Of a DNA stretch of 64,000 bases, positions 8,618 through 16,634 are shown in pieces; within the stretch, counting starts at the first letter, position 1; each line of letters begins with the position of its first letter. The stretch covers positions 3,100,001-3,164,000 of the forward strand of contig CP069419.1 of NCBI GenBank assembly GCA_017569285.1, read 5' to 3'. A model generated the notes under the pieces. It searched no databases, was not told where the DNA came from, and worked only from the letters and a program-made list of their open reading frames with translations. The position numbers and the translations under genes are program-made. This DNA is from Clostridiales bacterium. GTDB taxonomy: Bacteria > Bacillota > Clostridia > Christensenellales > Aristaeellaceae.

Positions 8618-9903
8618 GCATGAGCCAGGCGGAAGAAATGATCCGGAAACTGGAATCGCCGGAGGCGGCGGAACAACTGCGGAAACTATACGGATCCGGT
8701 GAGGAGACGATCCGGTTCCAGCGGGAACGGTATGCCCGGCTGATCCGTTCCTATGAGGAACAGTTCGGCGCAAAGGACGGCATCCGGCTGATCAGTGCGC
8801 CCGGGCGGACCGAGATCGGCGGAAACCATACCGACCACAACCGCGGACGGGTCCTGGCCGCAGCCGTCAGCCTGGATACGCTGTGCGCCGTGACTCCCCA
8901 GGATGACCTGAAGGTGTGCTTCCGCAGCGAAGGATATCCGGCAATCGAGATGGACCTTACCGACCTGGCGGTCCATCCGGACGAGGCGGGAACCACTGCG
9001 GCCCTGATCCGCGGTGTTGCCGCCGGGATGAAAGAGGCTGGGTACCGTATCGGCGGATTTGACGCGGCGGTGACATCCACTGTGGCCGGCGGGAGCGGCC
9101 TGAGCAGCTCCGCCGCGCTGGAGGTGATGCTGACCGGCGTGCTGGACGCACTGTACAACCGGTTTGATATGCCGTACGCGCTGCGCGCGCGGATCAGCCA
9201 GAAGGCGGAGAACGCCTACTTCGGCAAGCCGAGCGGACTGCTGGACCAGATGGCCAGCGCAGCCGGCGGACTGGTGACAGTTGATTTCCGGGATACGGAC
9301 AAGCCGGAAGCCCGGGCGCTCCAGTATGATTTCGCGAAGAAAGGGTATTCCCTGGTGGTGGTCGCGACCGGCGGTTCCCATGCGGACCTGACGGACTGCT
9401 ATGCTGCGATTCCCGCGGAGATGAAGGCTGTGGCCGCATATTACGGCAAACCTTACCTGCGGGGGCTGACCGCGGAACAACTGATCGCCGACATGGACGG
9501 CCTGCGGAAGCAGGTATCCGACCGGGCGCTGATCCGGGCGTTCCACTTTATCGCGGAAGACGCCCGCGTTCCGGAACAGGTGAAGGCCCTTGAGGAAGAC
9601 CGGATGGAAGATTTCCTGCGGCTGATTATCGACAGCGGCCGTTCCAGCTTTATGTACCTGCAGAATATCTACGCCCGCGAGACGGAACAGAGCCTGAGCC
9701 TGGCCCTGTGCATGGCGGAGCAGATGCTGCGCGGCCGCGGCGCGTGGCGGATCCACGGAGGCGGATTCGCGGGAACAACGCTGAACTTCGTGCCGGAGGA
9801 CCTGCTCACATCCTTTAAGGCCGCCATGGACCGTACCTTCGGACGGGGCGCGGCAATCGCGCTGGGCATCCGGCCGGTGGGCGCGGCGGAACTGAAACTG
9901 TGA
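8614..9903 (+). CDS. galactokinase-family GHMP sugar kinase
   Basis: GHMP-fold kinase, likely phosphorylating galactose or a related sugar at C1. Residues 64-76 (GRTEIGGNHTDHN) match the galactokinase signature, and GGSGLSSSAALE at 159-170 is the ATP-binding motif. HGGGFAGT near the C-terminus is motif 3. In classical galactokinase the first motif reads GEHTDY, and here it is GNHTDH, changing residues near the sugar, so I do not assign galK. The start ATG 8614 overlaps the previous stop (ATGA); ATG 8620 is an alternative. It follows a sugar-type binding protein, which fits sugar use. Confidence 0.82.
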   Translation: MSMSQAEEMIRKLESPEAAEQLRKLYGSGEETIRFQRERYARLIRSYEEQFGAKDGIRLISAPGRTEIGGNHTDHNRGRVLAAAVSLDTLCAVTPQDDLKVCFRSEGYPAIEMDLTDLAVHPDEAGTTAALIRGVAAGMKEAGYRIGGFDAAVTSTVAGGSGLSSSAALEVMLTGVLDALYNRFDMPYALRARISQKAENAYFGKPSGLLDQMASAAGGLVTVDFRDTDKPEARALQYDFAKKGYSLVVVATGGSHADLTDCYAAIPAEMKAVAAYYGKPYLRGLTAEQLIADMDGLRKQVSDRALIRAFHFIAEDARVPEQVKALEEDRMEDFLRLIIDSGRSSFMYLQNIYARETEQSLSLALCMAEQMLRGRGAWRIHGGGFAGTTLNFVPEDLLTSFKAAMDRTFGRGAAIALGIRPVGAAELKL

Positions 9904-10337
9904 TTACGAAGAGCGCGGCGGAAACCCGGGCACTGGGGGAGAAGCTCGCCGGACGGCTGCGGCCGGGCGACGTGCTGCTGCTGGAAGGCGACCTGGGCGC
10001 GGGGAAAAGTGAGCTGACCCGCGGAATCGCCAAAGGGCTTGGAGTTGCCGAAACGGTGACCAGCCCCAGCTTCACCATCCTGAATGTATATGAAAGCGGA
10101 CGCTGCCCACTGTACCACTTTGACTGGTACCGGCTGGAAAGCTCCGAAGAACTGTATGAGCTGGGAATGGACGAATACCTGGGCGGCGACGGGATTGCCG
10201 TTGTGGAATGGCCTGGCCGGTGCCCGGACGCGGTGCCGGAAAGCGCGGTCCGGATCCGGATGACGGCAGCCGGCGAAAACGAACGACTGATTGAAAGCGA
10301 CGAATGGAACCTGGAAGATGAAACTGCTTGTGATTGA
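9900..10337 (+). CDS. tsaE: tRNA threonylcarbamoyladenosine biosynthesis ATPase TsaE
   Basis: ATPase of the TsaB-TsaD-TsaE complex that makes t6A37 on ANN-decoding tRNAs. GTG start, overlapping the kinase stop by 4 bases (GTGA). Walker A is GDLGAGKS at residues 30-37. TSPSFTILNVYE, the Walker B-type YHFDWYRLES and VVEWPGRCPD are typical of the family. Length of 145 residues is normal. The gene overlaps tsaB by 20 bases. Confidence 0.96.
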   Translation: MITKSAAETRALGEKLAGRLRPGDVLLLEGDLGAGKSELTRGIAKGLGVAETVTSPSFTILNVYESGRCPLYHFDWYRLESSEELYELGMDEYLGGDGIAVVEWPGRCPDAVPESAVRIRMTAAGENERLIESDEWNLEDETACD

Positions 10338-11019
10338 TACATCCGGACCGGTGTGCGGAACAGCGGTGATGGATGAAGAAAAGGTATACAGCGAGTTTAC
10401 TGCCCAGAACCGGCATACCCACTCTGCAAGCCTGATGCCGATGATTGAGCGGGCGCTTGAAGCTGCGGGCATGACCCTGGGCGATATGGATGCGGTTGCC
10501 GCCGTAACCGGACCCGGCAGCTTTACCGGCGTGCGCATCGGCGTCGCCACGGCCAAGGGAATTGCACACGGGGCCGGGCTTCCGTGCATTGCAGTGGACG
10601 CGCTGGAAGCGCTGAGTGAAAGCGCGGGAGATTTTGACGGGATCGTATGCCCGATCCAGGACGCCCGGGCCGGACAGGTGTACGGCGCGGCGTTCCGGAA
10701 CGGGGAACGGCTGATTCCCGACGCACCGATGAAACTGGAAGAATACCTGGATACCGTTTCCGGGCTGGGAAGCCGGTTCCTGTTTACCGGGGACGGAGCA
10801 CCGGTATTCCGGGAACGGATCGCGGAGATCCTCGGGGAACGCGCGGCGTTTGCCCCGGCATACCGGGGATACCTTCGGCCGTCCGCTGCAGGAAGCATTG
10901 CGATCCGGCGCGGGGAGACCACCGATTACCTGCACCTGGAGGCGTCCTACCTGCGCCCGCCGAACGCGCAGAAGAACAAAAAGTTGCTGGAAGCGATGAG
11001 GAAGAACGAGGAAGCATGA
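10318..11019 (+). CDS. tsaB: tRNA threonylcarbamoyladenosine biosynthesis protein TsaB
   Basis: ASKHA-fold partner of TsaD in t6A synthesis. The start MKLLVIDTSG at 10318 is typical; an ATG 27 bases upstream would add residues that do not fit the family. HSASLMPMIERAL, DAVAAVTGPGSFTGVRIGVATAKGIA and PIQDARAGQVYGA are TsaB hallmarks. Length is 233 residues. Its first 20 bases overlap tsaE and its stop overlaps rimI, so the three are translationally coupled. TsaD is not in the window. Confidence 0.96.
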   Translation: MKLLVIDTSGPVCGTAVMDEEKVYSEFTAQNRHTHSASLMPMIERALEAAGMTLGDMDAVAAVTGPGSFTGVRIGVATAKGIAHGAGLPCIAVDALEALSESAGDFDGIVCPIQDARAGQVYGAAFRNGERLIPDAPMKLEEYLDTVSGLGSRFLFTGDGAPVFRERIAEILGERAAFAPAYRGYLRPSAAGSIAIRRGETTDYLHLEASYLRPPNAQKNKKLLEAMRKNEEA

Positions 11020-11513
11020 GCGAGCACGGGAGCACGCCGGATATTGAAATCCGGCGGATGACCATCGATGACCTGGATGCCGTGACAGCGATTGAGGAAG
11101 CCACCTTCGCCATTCCGTGGAGCCGCGAAAGCTTCCGGCAGGAGCTGGAGCGGAACGTGGCGGCACGCTACCTGGTGGCGGTGAAGGACGGCCGGGTGGT
11201 CGGCTATGCCGGGGCGTGGATCATCCTGGATGAAAGCCATATCACAAATATCGCGATTGAAGAAGGCGAGCGCGGGCAGGGCATCGGGCGGAAACTGACA
11301 GAAGCGCTGATGCAGTACATTTCCAACCTCGGCGCCGCATACGCGACGCTGGAAGTGCGCGTGAGCAATGAACGGGCCCAGCGGCTGTACAAAAGCCTGG
11401 GGTTTGTGAGCGTGGGCAAGCGGAAGCGGTATTATGAGGATAACGGAGAGGATGCCTTCCTGATGGTATGCGAACACATGCCGGATGTGGAGGAAGATTT
11501 TGAGGAGGCGTAA
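11016..11513 (+). CDS. rimI: ribosomal-protein-alanine N-acetyltransferase RimI
   Basis: GNAT enzyme that acetylates the N-terminus of ribosomal protein S18. The start at 11016 overlaps the tsaB stop (ATGA) and the frame continues MSEHGSTPDIEIRRMT. The acetyl-CoA loop is EGERGQGIGRKLTEAL (Q/RxxGxG/A type), followed by LEVRVSNERAQRLYKSLGF and KRKRYYEDNGEDAFLM, typical of RimI. The tsaE-tsaB-rimI order is common in Firmicutes. A 10-residue hydrophilic N-terminal extension precedes the fold. Confidence 0.93.
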   Translation: MSEHGSTPDIEIRRMTIDDLDAVTAIEEATFAIPWSRESFRQELERNVAARYLVAVKDGRVVGYAGAWIILDESHITNIAIEEGERGQGIGRKLTEALMQYISNLGAAYATLEVRVSNERAQRLYKSLGFVSVGKRKRYYEDNGEDAFLMVCEHMPDVEEDFEEA

Positions 11514-11516
11514 GGA

Positions 11517-12758
11517 ATGCGGAAATGGCTGATCCCGGGCGCGGCGGTCCTGCTGTGCGCGCTGGTCCTTGCGCTGTGCGGAGCCGCGTCCGCGGATGAG
11601 GCGGAAAACATTACCGGAAGCTGCACGGTGAAGCTGTGCAGCAAGAATTTCAAGGCCGCGAAGATTACAGACGGGCTGTACACCAGCTACTGGGAAAGCG
11701 ACAAGACGACCCATCCGTGGATTACGGTGAGCTCAAAGGATCCGATTTACGGGCTGTACCTGTGCTTCCAGAAAATGCCGGAGCATTACCAGGTGCAGCG
11801 GGAAAAGAGCGGCGGGGAATGGGAAACCCTGTATGAAGGGGATACCCGGTTCCATCATATGTATTACCCGATTGACGGGTATAAGCACCTGCGCGTGTAT
11901 GTGCCGGACAAAGGCAAAACCACGATGGGCTTCAACGAGATTTTTGCTTTCGGCGAGGGAGAGATTCCGGACTGGGTGCAGCAGTGGAAACCGGTGCCGG
12001 AAAAAACGGAAATGCTGTTCCTTGCGACGCACCCGGATGATGATATCCTTTTCCTGGGAAGCGTGATCGCCTGGTACGGCATTGAAAAGCAGCGGAATAT
12101 CACTGTGGCGTACCTGACCAAATCCAACACAACCCGCCGGAGCGAGGCACTGAACGGGCTGTGGGAGCTGGGTATCCGGACTTATCCGGTATTCGGGGAA
12201 TTCCGGGATGTGTATGCCAACCCCAACCGGATCTCCCAGGCGTACAAGGAGACCGGGGGAAAGGACAAGGTACAGGGCTGGGTGACGGAACTGTACCGGC
12301 GACTGAAGCCGGAGGTGGTTGTGACCCAGGACCTGGAAGGCGAATACGGCCATCCGCAGCACAAGATGGTGGCGGACGCGGCATGCACCGCGTTTGAACT
12401 GGCTGCAGACGCCGGAAAATACCCGGACAGCCTGGCACTTTACGGCACATGGGAAGTGAAAAAGCTGTATATCCACCTGTACGGCACCCCCCGGGAACAG
12501 GTTGAGTTTGACTGGACCGTGCCGCTGGACTCGCTGGGCGGAGAGACGCCAAACGAGCGGGCGGCGGACGCCTACGCCATGCATAAGACGCAGGTCGGCC
12601 AGGGACGGAAAAGCAACGGCGTGTTTACACCGTTCTCCGTGGAGGAATTCGGCGTGAAACGGTACCCGAACAATATATTCGGCCTGTACGCAACCCGTGT
12701 GGGACCGGATATCGGACATGACGACATGCTGGAAAACATTGAGGGAATTGAGGAATGA
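11517..12758 (+). CDS. secreted PIG-L/LmbE-family deacetylase
   Basis: Probable extracytoplasmic zinc deacetylase of N-acetyl sugars. A signal peptide (about residues 1-26, ending AASA before DE) is followed by a discoidin-like beta region (about 30-150, with DGLYTSYWESD and HPWITV). The PIG-L domain then begins at LFLATHPDDDILFLGS, carrying the metal-binding HPDD. A second conserved segment, EYGHPQHKMVADAA, replaces the usual HPDH by HPQH. Length is 413 residues. It starts 3 bases after rimI and overlaps the phosphodiester glycosidase by 4, suggesting a joint role in editing a surface glycan. Confidence 0.87.
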   Translation: MRKWLIPGAAVLLCALVLALCGAASADEAENITGSCTVKLCSKNFKAAKITDGLYTSYWESDKTTHPWITVSSKDPIYGLYLCFQKMPEHYQVQREKSGGEWETLYEGDTRFHHMYYPIDGYKHLRVYVPDKGKTTMGFNEIFAFGEGEIPDWVQQWKPVPEKTEMLFLATHPDDDILFLGSVIAWYGIEKQRNITVAYLTKSNTTRRSEALNGLWELGIRTYPVFGEFRDVYANPNRISQAYKETGGKDKVQGWVTELYRRLKPEVVVTQDLEGEYGHPQHKMVADAACTAFELAADAGKYPDSLALYGTWEVKKLYIHLYGTPREQVEFDWTVPLDSLGGETPNERAADAYAMHKTQVGQGRKSNGVFTPFSVEEFGVKRYPNNIFGLYATRVGPDIGHDDMLENIEGIEE

Positions 12759-13810
12759 GCATGAAAAGAACTATAGCGGCGCTGCTGGCCCTGATGCTTC
12801 TGTTTTCCGCAGGAGCAGCCTTCGCGGCGGACGCGCCGGCAGAAGCAGCCGCGGCGCCGGAATGGGCGGACGTGAAGCTGAACAGCCGCGGCTTTATCGA
12901 CGAGGGCGAATACGTTTTTGAAGACGATGAAAACGGGCACTGGATATACGTGAGCCCAAGCCTGCGGATTGAGATTGTCCGGACCCTGGAGACACCGGAG
13001 AAGAAAAAGAAATCCGACAAAATGCAGCAGTTCTACTGCTATACGGCGGATATCCGGTGCGACACGGAAAACGGGGAGCTTCCGAAGACCATCTGGAGCG
13101 ATCCGGACAACCCCCGGGGCCGGAATACCGAAAAGTTTTCCAAAGATATCGCGGAAATCAACCGTGCCGTCTTCGCAACCAGCACGGATTATTACACCTA
13201 CCGGGTGGACAAGAAGAAAAAAGACGGCGGGAATGTTGGAATCGTGATCCGGGACGGGGAAGTCCTGTATAACCACCCGGTCAAAAACCGCGAGAAGAGC
13301 ATGCCGAATTATGAAACCCTGGCCATATTCGCCGACGGCCATGTGGAAAGCTGGCCGAATACGGAAAAGAAAGCCGATGAATATATCCGGGAAGGCGCCC
13401 TGCAGGTTTATACCTTCGGCCCCTGCCTGGTACGGGACGGGGAACTGACCGAATATATCCACAAGCATGCCAACCGGAGCCTGAATCCCCGGCACGCATT
13501 CGGAATGGTGGAGCCCGGGCATTATATTGACGTCATCTGCGAAGGCCGCCTGTGGACAAAGCAGAAAATCCTGGGTGAGGTCATCGAAAAACGTTCCACC
13601 GGGGTGATGATGGAGACCCTGGCGGAGATCATGCAGGCCAGGGGATGCAGGATCGCCGTGAACCTGGACGGCGGACAAACCGCTGTGATGACCTTTATGG
13701 GAAAACAGCTGAACTATGTGATCAAAAGCGACCCGTATGGACGGAAAACCTTTGAAATGCTGGGGTTCGGCACCTGGGGAAACGAAACCGCGGCTGCTGA
13801 AACAGAGTGA
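12755..13810 (+). CDS. secreted phosphodiester glycosidase, NAGPA domain
   Basis: Predicted enzyme of the N-acetylglucosamine-1-phosphodiester alpha-N-acetylglucosaminidase fold, known from mannose-6-phosphate uncovering enzyme and bacterial exopolysaccharide proteins. ATG 12755 overlaps the previous stop; ATG 12761 is better placed behind GAGGA and begins a clean signal peptide (MKRTIAALLALMLLFSAG, cut at AFA). The domain is clear: YTFGPCLVRDGEL, NPRHAFGMVEPGHY, then GVMMETLAEIM and GCRIAVNLDGGQTAVM. A KKKKSDK stretch lies N-terminal to the domain. It is the last gene of the operon, followed by a terminator. Confidence 0.88.
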   Translation: MSMKRTIAALLALMLLFSAGAAFAADAPAEAAAAPEWADVKLNSRGFIDEGEYVFEDDENGHWIYVSPSLRIEIVRTLETPEKKKKSDKMQQFYCYTADIRCDTENGELPKTIWSDPDNPRGRNTEKFSKDIAEINRAVFATSTDYYTYRVDKKKKDGGNVGIVIRDGEVLYNHPVKNREKSMPNYETLAIFADGHVESWPNTEKKADEYIREGALQVYTFGPCLVRDGELTEYIHKHANRSLNPRHAFGMVEPGHYIDVICEGRLWTKQKILGEVIEKRSTGVMMETLAEIMQARGCRIAVNLDGGQTAVMTFMGKQLNYVIKSDPYGRKTFEMLGFGTWGNETAAAETE

Positions 13811-13837
13811 AAAACAATATAAATACAATTTAAATAC

Positions 13838-13866
13838 AAGCCCGCCGGGATAAAGGCGGGCTTTTG
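13838..13866 (+). terminator. terminator after the NAGPA gene
   Basis: AAGCCCGCC (13838-13846) pairs with GGCGGGCTT (13855-13863) around an 8-base loop, followed by TTTGTG. Confidence 0.85.
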
Positions 13867-13896
13867 TGCGTCTATTACTATGGGGACTGCAAAAAC

Positions 13897-13920
13897 AAAA
13901 ACGCAAAGATTTGCGTTTTT
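13897..13920. promoter_or_regulatory. palindrome with CGCAAA/TTTGCG arms
   Basis: AAAAACGCAAA (13897-13907) and TTTGCGTTTTT (13910-13920) are perfect 11-base arms with a 2-base centre. The T-run makes it a possible second terminator. The core resembles the repeat at 6962-6995, so an operator is equally possible. Confidence 0.5.
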
Positions 13921-14036
13921 GAACCGAAACCGGTGAAAAACCACCGGCGGACGGAAAGAACCACAGGGAGACCTGCACGGGACCCGCATCCCCGGAACCA
14001 TTGGAGGAGAGGGAACGCAGGCGGTCCATCGCGCAA

Positions 14037-14067
14037 GGTGGAAAAGGCGGCAGATCTGTGGTATAAT
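14037..14067 (+). promoter_or_regulatory. promoter of the 14.1-23.3 kb operon
   Basis: TATAAT at 14062-14067 is preceded by TGG, an extended -10. The upstream block begins GGTGGAAAA (14037) and contains CGGCAGA, as at 7043-7073, with the same distance to TATAAT. Confidence 0.65.
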
Positions 14068-14132
14068 AACCTGTTCGGAGCTGCCTGATTGGTACGGACA
14101 AATCCGAACGAAAAGAGATCGGGAGATACGAA

Positions 14133-15500
14133 ATGAGACACATATACCGGAATATCATCCTGCTGATGACGGTGCTCTGCCTGCTGGCGGGCACGGCAGC
14201 CGCGGAGGAAGCCCCGGCCACACCGACGGACCTGGAACCGACCCCGCAGGGCCTCATCGAAGCAGAGATCCAGAAAGCTGACAAAACAGTCCGGCTGGAA
14301 AACGAGGCGCGGATCTTCGGGACGCTGAAGGCGGAAGAGGGCGGATACGTCTACCGGATTGCTGTGGAAGCCAAAAAAGGGAGCCGGATCTGCGTGCTGG
14401 CCGAAACCGACCGACAGGTGGAAGTACACGCTGCACCGGCGGACGGAAGCGCAGAGAAGAACCTGAAGGAAACCCGGACGGAAGGGGAACCGGCCGGATA
14501 TATCTATGAAATCATTTCCTATGAAACGCGGACGGACGTTACCCTGATCCGCATCTGCGGAAAGAGCCCGGCTCCGTTTACCGTGCTGATCCAGACTGAA
14601 GCGGCGTGGCGGGCGGCCCAGCCGACAACCCCGCCGACCACTCCGCCGACCGATGCCCCGACAGAGGCACCGACGGACGCACCGGATGTGACGCCGACCC
14701 CCACACCGGACGTGACACCGACCCCCACGCCCACGCCGGAACCGACACCGACACCGGAGCCTGAACCGGAACACAAACCGGATCCGTCCACACCGACGCC
14801 GGAACCCGAACCGGAGCCGGAACCGGAACCCGAACCGATCCACTGGGGCGGCGGAGGCGGGGGCGGAAGCCGCCCGCAGCCGCACGCGAAAAATACCGCG
14901 AAACCGAAGGCGGATTATGACCTGGTGCTGCTGAACGGGCTGGACAAGGCCGGGGAAACCCGGATGAGCCGGCTGGCGCTGGGCGGCGAAGAGCTTGAAC
15001 TGGAACTGCGCCAGACTGGCGCTGAAAATGAAGGATTTACCATCTCCGCATTCCGATGGGAACAGGCGGAAGGGGAAGAGAACGGCGCAGGCGCGCCGGA
15101 CACCCTGGTGCTGGCTGCGGAAAACGCAGCGCAGAACACCTGGGAAATCAACGGAACCGTACTGCGCCGGATGAACAAGAGCGGAATTGCCCACCTGGCG
15201 CTGCAAAACGGGGAACGGCTGGTCGTCCTGTCCACCGAAGGGATCCTGGAAGGGTGGATGTATGACGAACTGAAAAGCCGGGGAACAGGGAGCCGTCGTT
15301 TTACGTTTACTATAGAGACCGGCGGTGACAATCCCGCTGTGTGGCAGCTGGCTGTTGACGAAAAGACGTACCTGCTGACGGAGGACACACAGGCGGACAT
15401 CCACCTGACGGGCGTGTATGACGGACCGGCGGAAGCGCTGGACCGGCCGTTCGGATCGTGGGAGGACAATACAAAGGAAAGTGAGGATGGATCCAGATGA
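14133..15500 (+). CDS. secreted protein with a Pro/Thr/Glu-rich linker, function unknown
   Basis: Extracellular or surface protein without a recognised family. The start has GGGAGATACGAA upstream. A signal peptide covers about 1-24 (ending TAAA before EE). A beta-rich region of about 100 residues follows, recalling PPC-type sandwiches (FGTLKAEEGGYVYRIAVE). Residues about 165-240 are a low-complexity linker of TPTPEP and PEPEPE units, then a Gly7 run. A second globular region (about 265-440) includes ENAAQNTWEINGTVLRRMN and a C-terminal acidic tail. It is first in an operon and overlaps the adaptor gene by 4 bases, so it probably works with that envelope system. Confidence 0.7.
   Translation: MRHIYRNIILLMTVLCLLAGTAAAEEAPATPTDLEPTPQGLIEAEIQKADKTVRLENEARIFGTLKAEEGGYVYRIAVEAKKGSRICVLAETDRQVEVHAAPADGSAEKNLKETRTEGEPAGYIYEIISYETRTDVTLIRICGKSPAPFTVLIQTEAAWRAAQPTTPPTTPPTDAPTEAPTDAPDVTPTPTPDVTPTPTPTPEPTPTPEPEPEHKPDPSTPTPEPEPEPEPEPEPIHWGGGGGGGSRPQPHAKNTAKPKADYDLVLLNGLDKAGETRMSRLALGGEELELELRQTGAENEGFTISAFRWEQAEGEENGAGAPDTLVLAAENAAQNTWEINGTVLRRMNKSGIAHLALQNGERLVVLSTEGILEGWMYDELKSRGTGSRRFTFTIETGGDNPAVWQLAVDEKTYLLTEDTQADIHLTGVYDGPAEALDRPFGSWEDNTKESEDGSR
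14620..14846 (+). repeat. in-gene low-complexity repeats encoding TP and PE units
   Basis: Imperfect short repeats of ACNCCGAC and CCNGAACC type within one coding frame. They encode the flexible linker of the protein at 14133 and are not a DNA-level element. Confidence 0.8.
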
Positions 15501-16627
15501 AGAAGGGGTTTGCTTTACTGCTGGTACTGGTCCTGTGCGCTGCCATCGGAGGCGCTGCGCTGGGAGAGGCTGAACTGTCCTACGACGGCGAGGTGGTTGC
15601 CGGGGAATCCATTCCCGTAACCGCACCCTACGGCGGCCTGATCAGTGTGATGATCCCGCGCGGGAACAGCTGGGTGAAGGCCGGCGACGAGATCTGCGAG
15701 ATCGAGGGCAAGCTGAACTATGCCCCGATCGAAGGCACGGTGACAGGCCTGTATGCCGTGGAAGGCGACGGAGCGGAATCCATCGGGGAACGGTACGGCG
15801 CGGTGCTCTTTATTGAGCCCACGCACAAGTATGTGATCCAGGGATCCAGCGAAAAGGCCTACAACAAGAGCGAAAACTATTTCGTTCATCTGGGCGAGCG
15901 CGTGTACATGAGCTGCATCAAGGACGGCACCCACCAGGGAACCGGCGTGGTATCCGCACTGACCGAAAGCGGCTATACGGTTGAGGTAACCGGCGGCGAA
16001 TTCTACCTGAACGAAAAGGTGGATATCTACCGCACCAGCGAAAAGACCAAGGACAGCTGCATCGGCCGCGGCACGGTGAACCGGGCCAAGCCGGTGGAGG
16101 TGAAGGGCACCGGCAGCATCCTGAAGCTGCTGGTGAAGAATGGCGATTTCGTGGAACGCGGGGAAGCACTGTTTGAGACCGTGGACGGCGTGCTGGACGG
16201 CCTGTACGCACCGGACCGGAAGGTGCTGAGCCCTGTGACCGGTGTGGTCGAATCCGTGGAGAAGCACAAAGGCGAGAATGCCGCCAAGGGGGACGCCCTG
16301 ATCAAGGTGAGCCCGGCGGATTCATTCCAGGTGGAATTCTCCGTGCCGGAATCGGACCTGTTCAGCCTGACGGAGGGACAGCCGGTAAAACTGGAGCTTT
16401 ACTGGGACAACGAGGACGGCGGCACCTATGATGGCAAAATCGCCGCGATTTCCTACAAGAACGAAACCGCGGCCGCATCCGCCACAACCACAACCTCCGA
16501 CCGGAAGAGCTACAAGGTATGGGCTTCCTTTACACCGGATGAACGCATTCGGCTGGGAATGACCATGGTGGTCTATCCCGTAACGGCACCGGAAGAGGAG
16601 CCGGAAAATACGACCGAAGAGGAGTAA
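15497..16627 (+). CDS. secreted HlyD-like adaptor with two barrel-sandwich domains
   Basis: Resembles periplasmic adaptor subunits of efflux pumps. A signal peptide (about 1-24, ALGE) replaces the usual membrane anchor. The first lipoyl-like half-motif is TAPYGGLISVMIPRGNSWVKAGDEI with its partner APIEGTVTGLYAVEGD. A second, GSILKLLVKNGDFVERGEALFE, pairs with SPVTGVVESVEKHKGENAAKGD. A beta-barrel and a membrane-proximal-type region follow (FSVPESDLFSLTEGQPVKLELYW). No coiled-coil hairpin is seen. It overlaps the previous gene and precedes the binding protein by 7 bases. Confidence 0.78.
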   Translation: MKKGFALLLVLVLCAAIGGAALGEAELSYDGEVVAGESIPVTAPYGGLISVMIPRGNSWVKAGDEICEIEGKLNYAPIEGTVTGLYAVEGDGAESIGERYGAVLFIEPTHKYVIQGSSEKAYNKSENYFVHLGERVYMSCIKDGTHQGTGVVSALTESGYTVEVTGGEFYLNEKVDIYRTSEKTKDSCIGRGTVNRAKPVEVKGTGSILKLLVKNGDFVERGEALFETVDGVLDGLYAPDRKVLSPVTGVVESVEKHKGENAAKGDALIKVSPADSFQVEFSVPESDLFSLTEGQPVKLELYWDNEDGGTYDGKIAAISYKNETAAASATTTTSDRKSYKVWASFTPDERIRLGMTMVVYPVTAPEEEPENTTEEE

Positions 16628-16634
16628 CCGAACG

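Larger units (their letters stand above)
13811..14132 (+). other. 322-base intergenic region
   Basis: This is the only gap above 300 bases. It holds the operon terminator (13838-13866), a perfect AT-rich palindrome (13897-13920), a stretch with no recognisable feature (13921-14036) and the promoter of the next operon (14037-14067). I see no convincing small gene. Confidence 0.7.

Noticed and set aside
6923-8773. 616-codon minus-strand open frame
   Set aside because: Antisense to the solute-binding protein; no start signal and no recognisable domain.
14620-14846. Short regular repeats suggesting a CRISPR array or minisatellite
   Set aside because: Units are imperfect, have no spacers and keep a single reading frame that encodes a Pro-rich linker.
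13878-15626. 582-codon minus-strand open frame with RFRFRLR repeats
   Set aside because: It mirrors the TP/PE repeat region of the real plus-strand gene.
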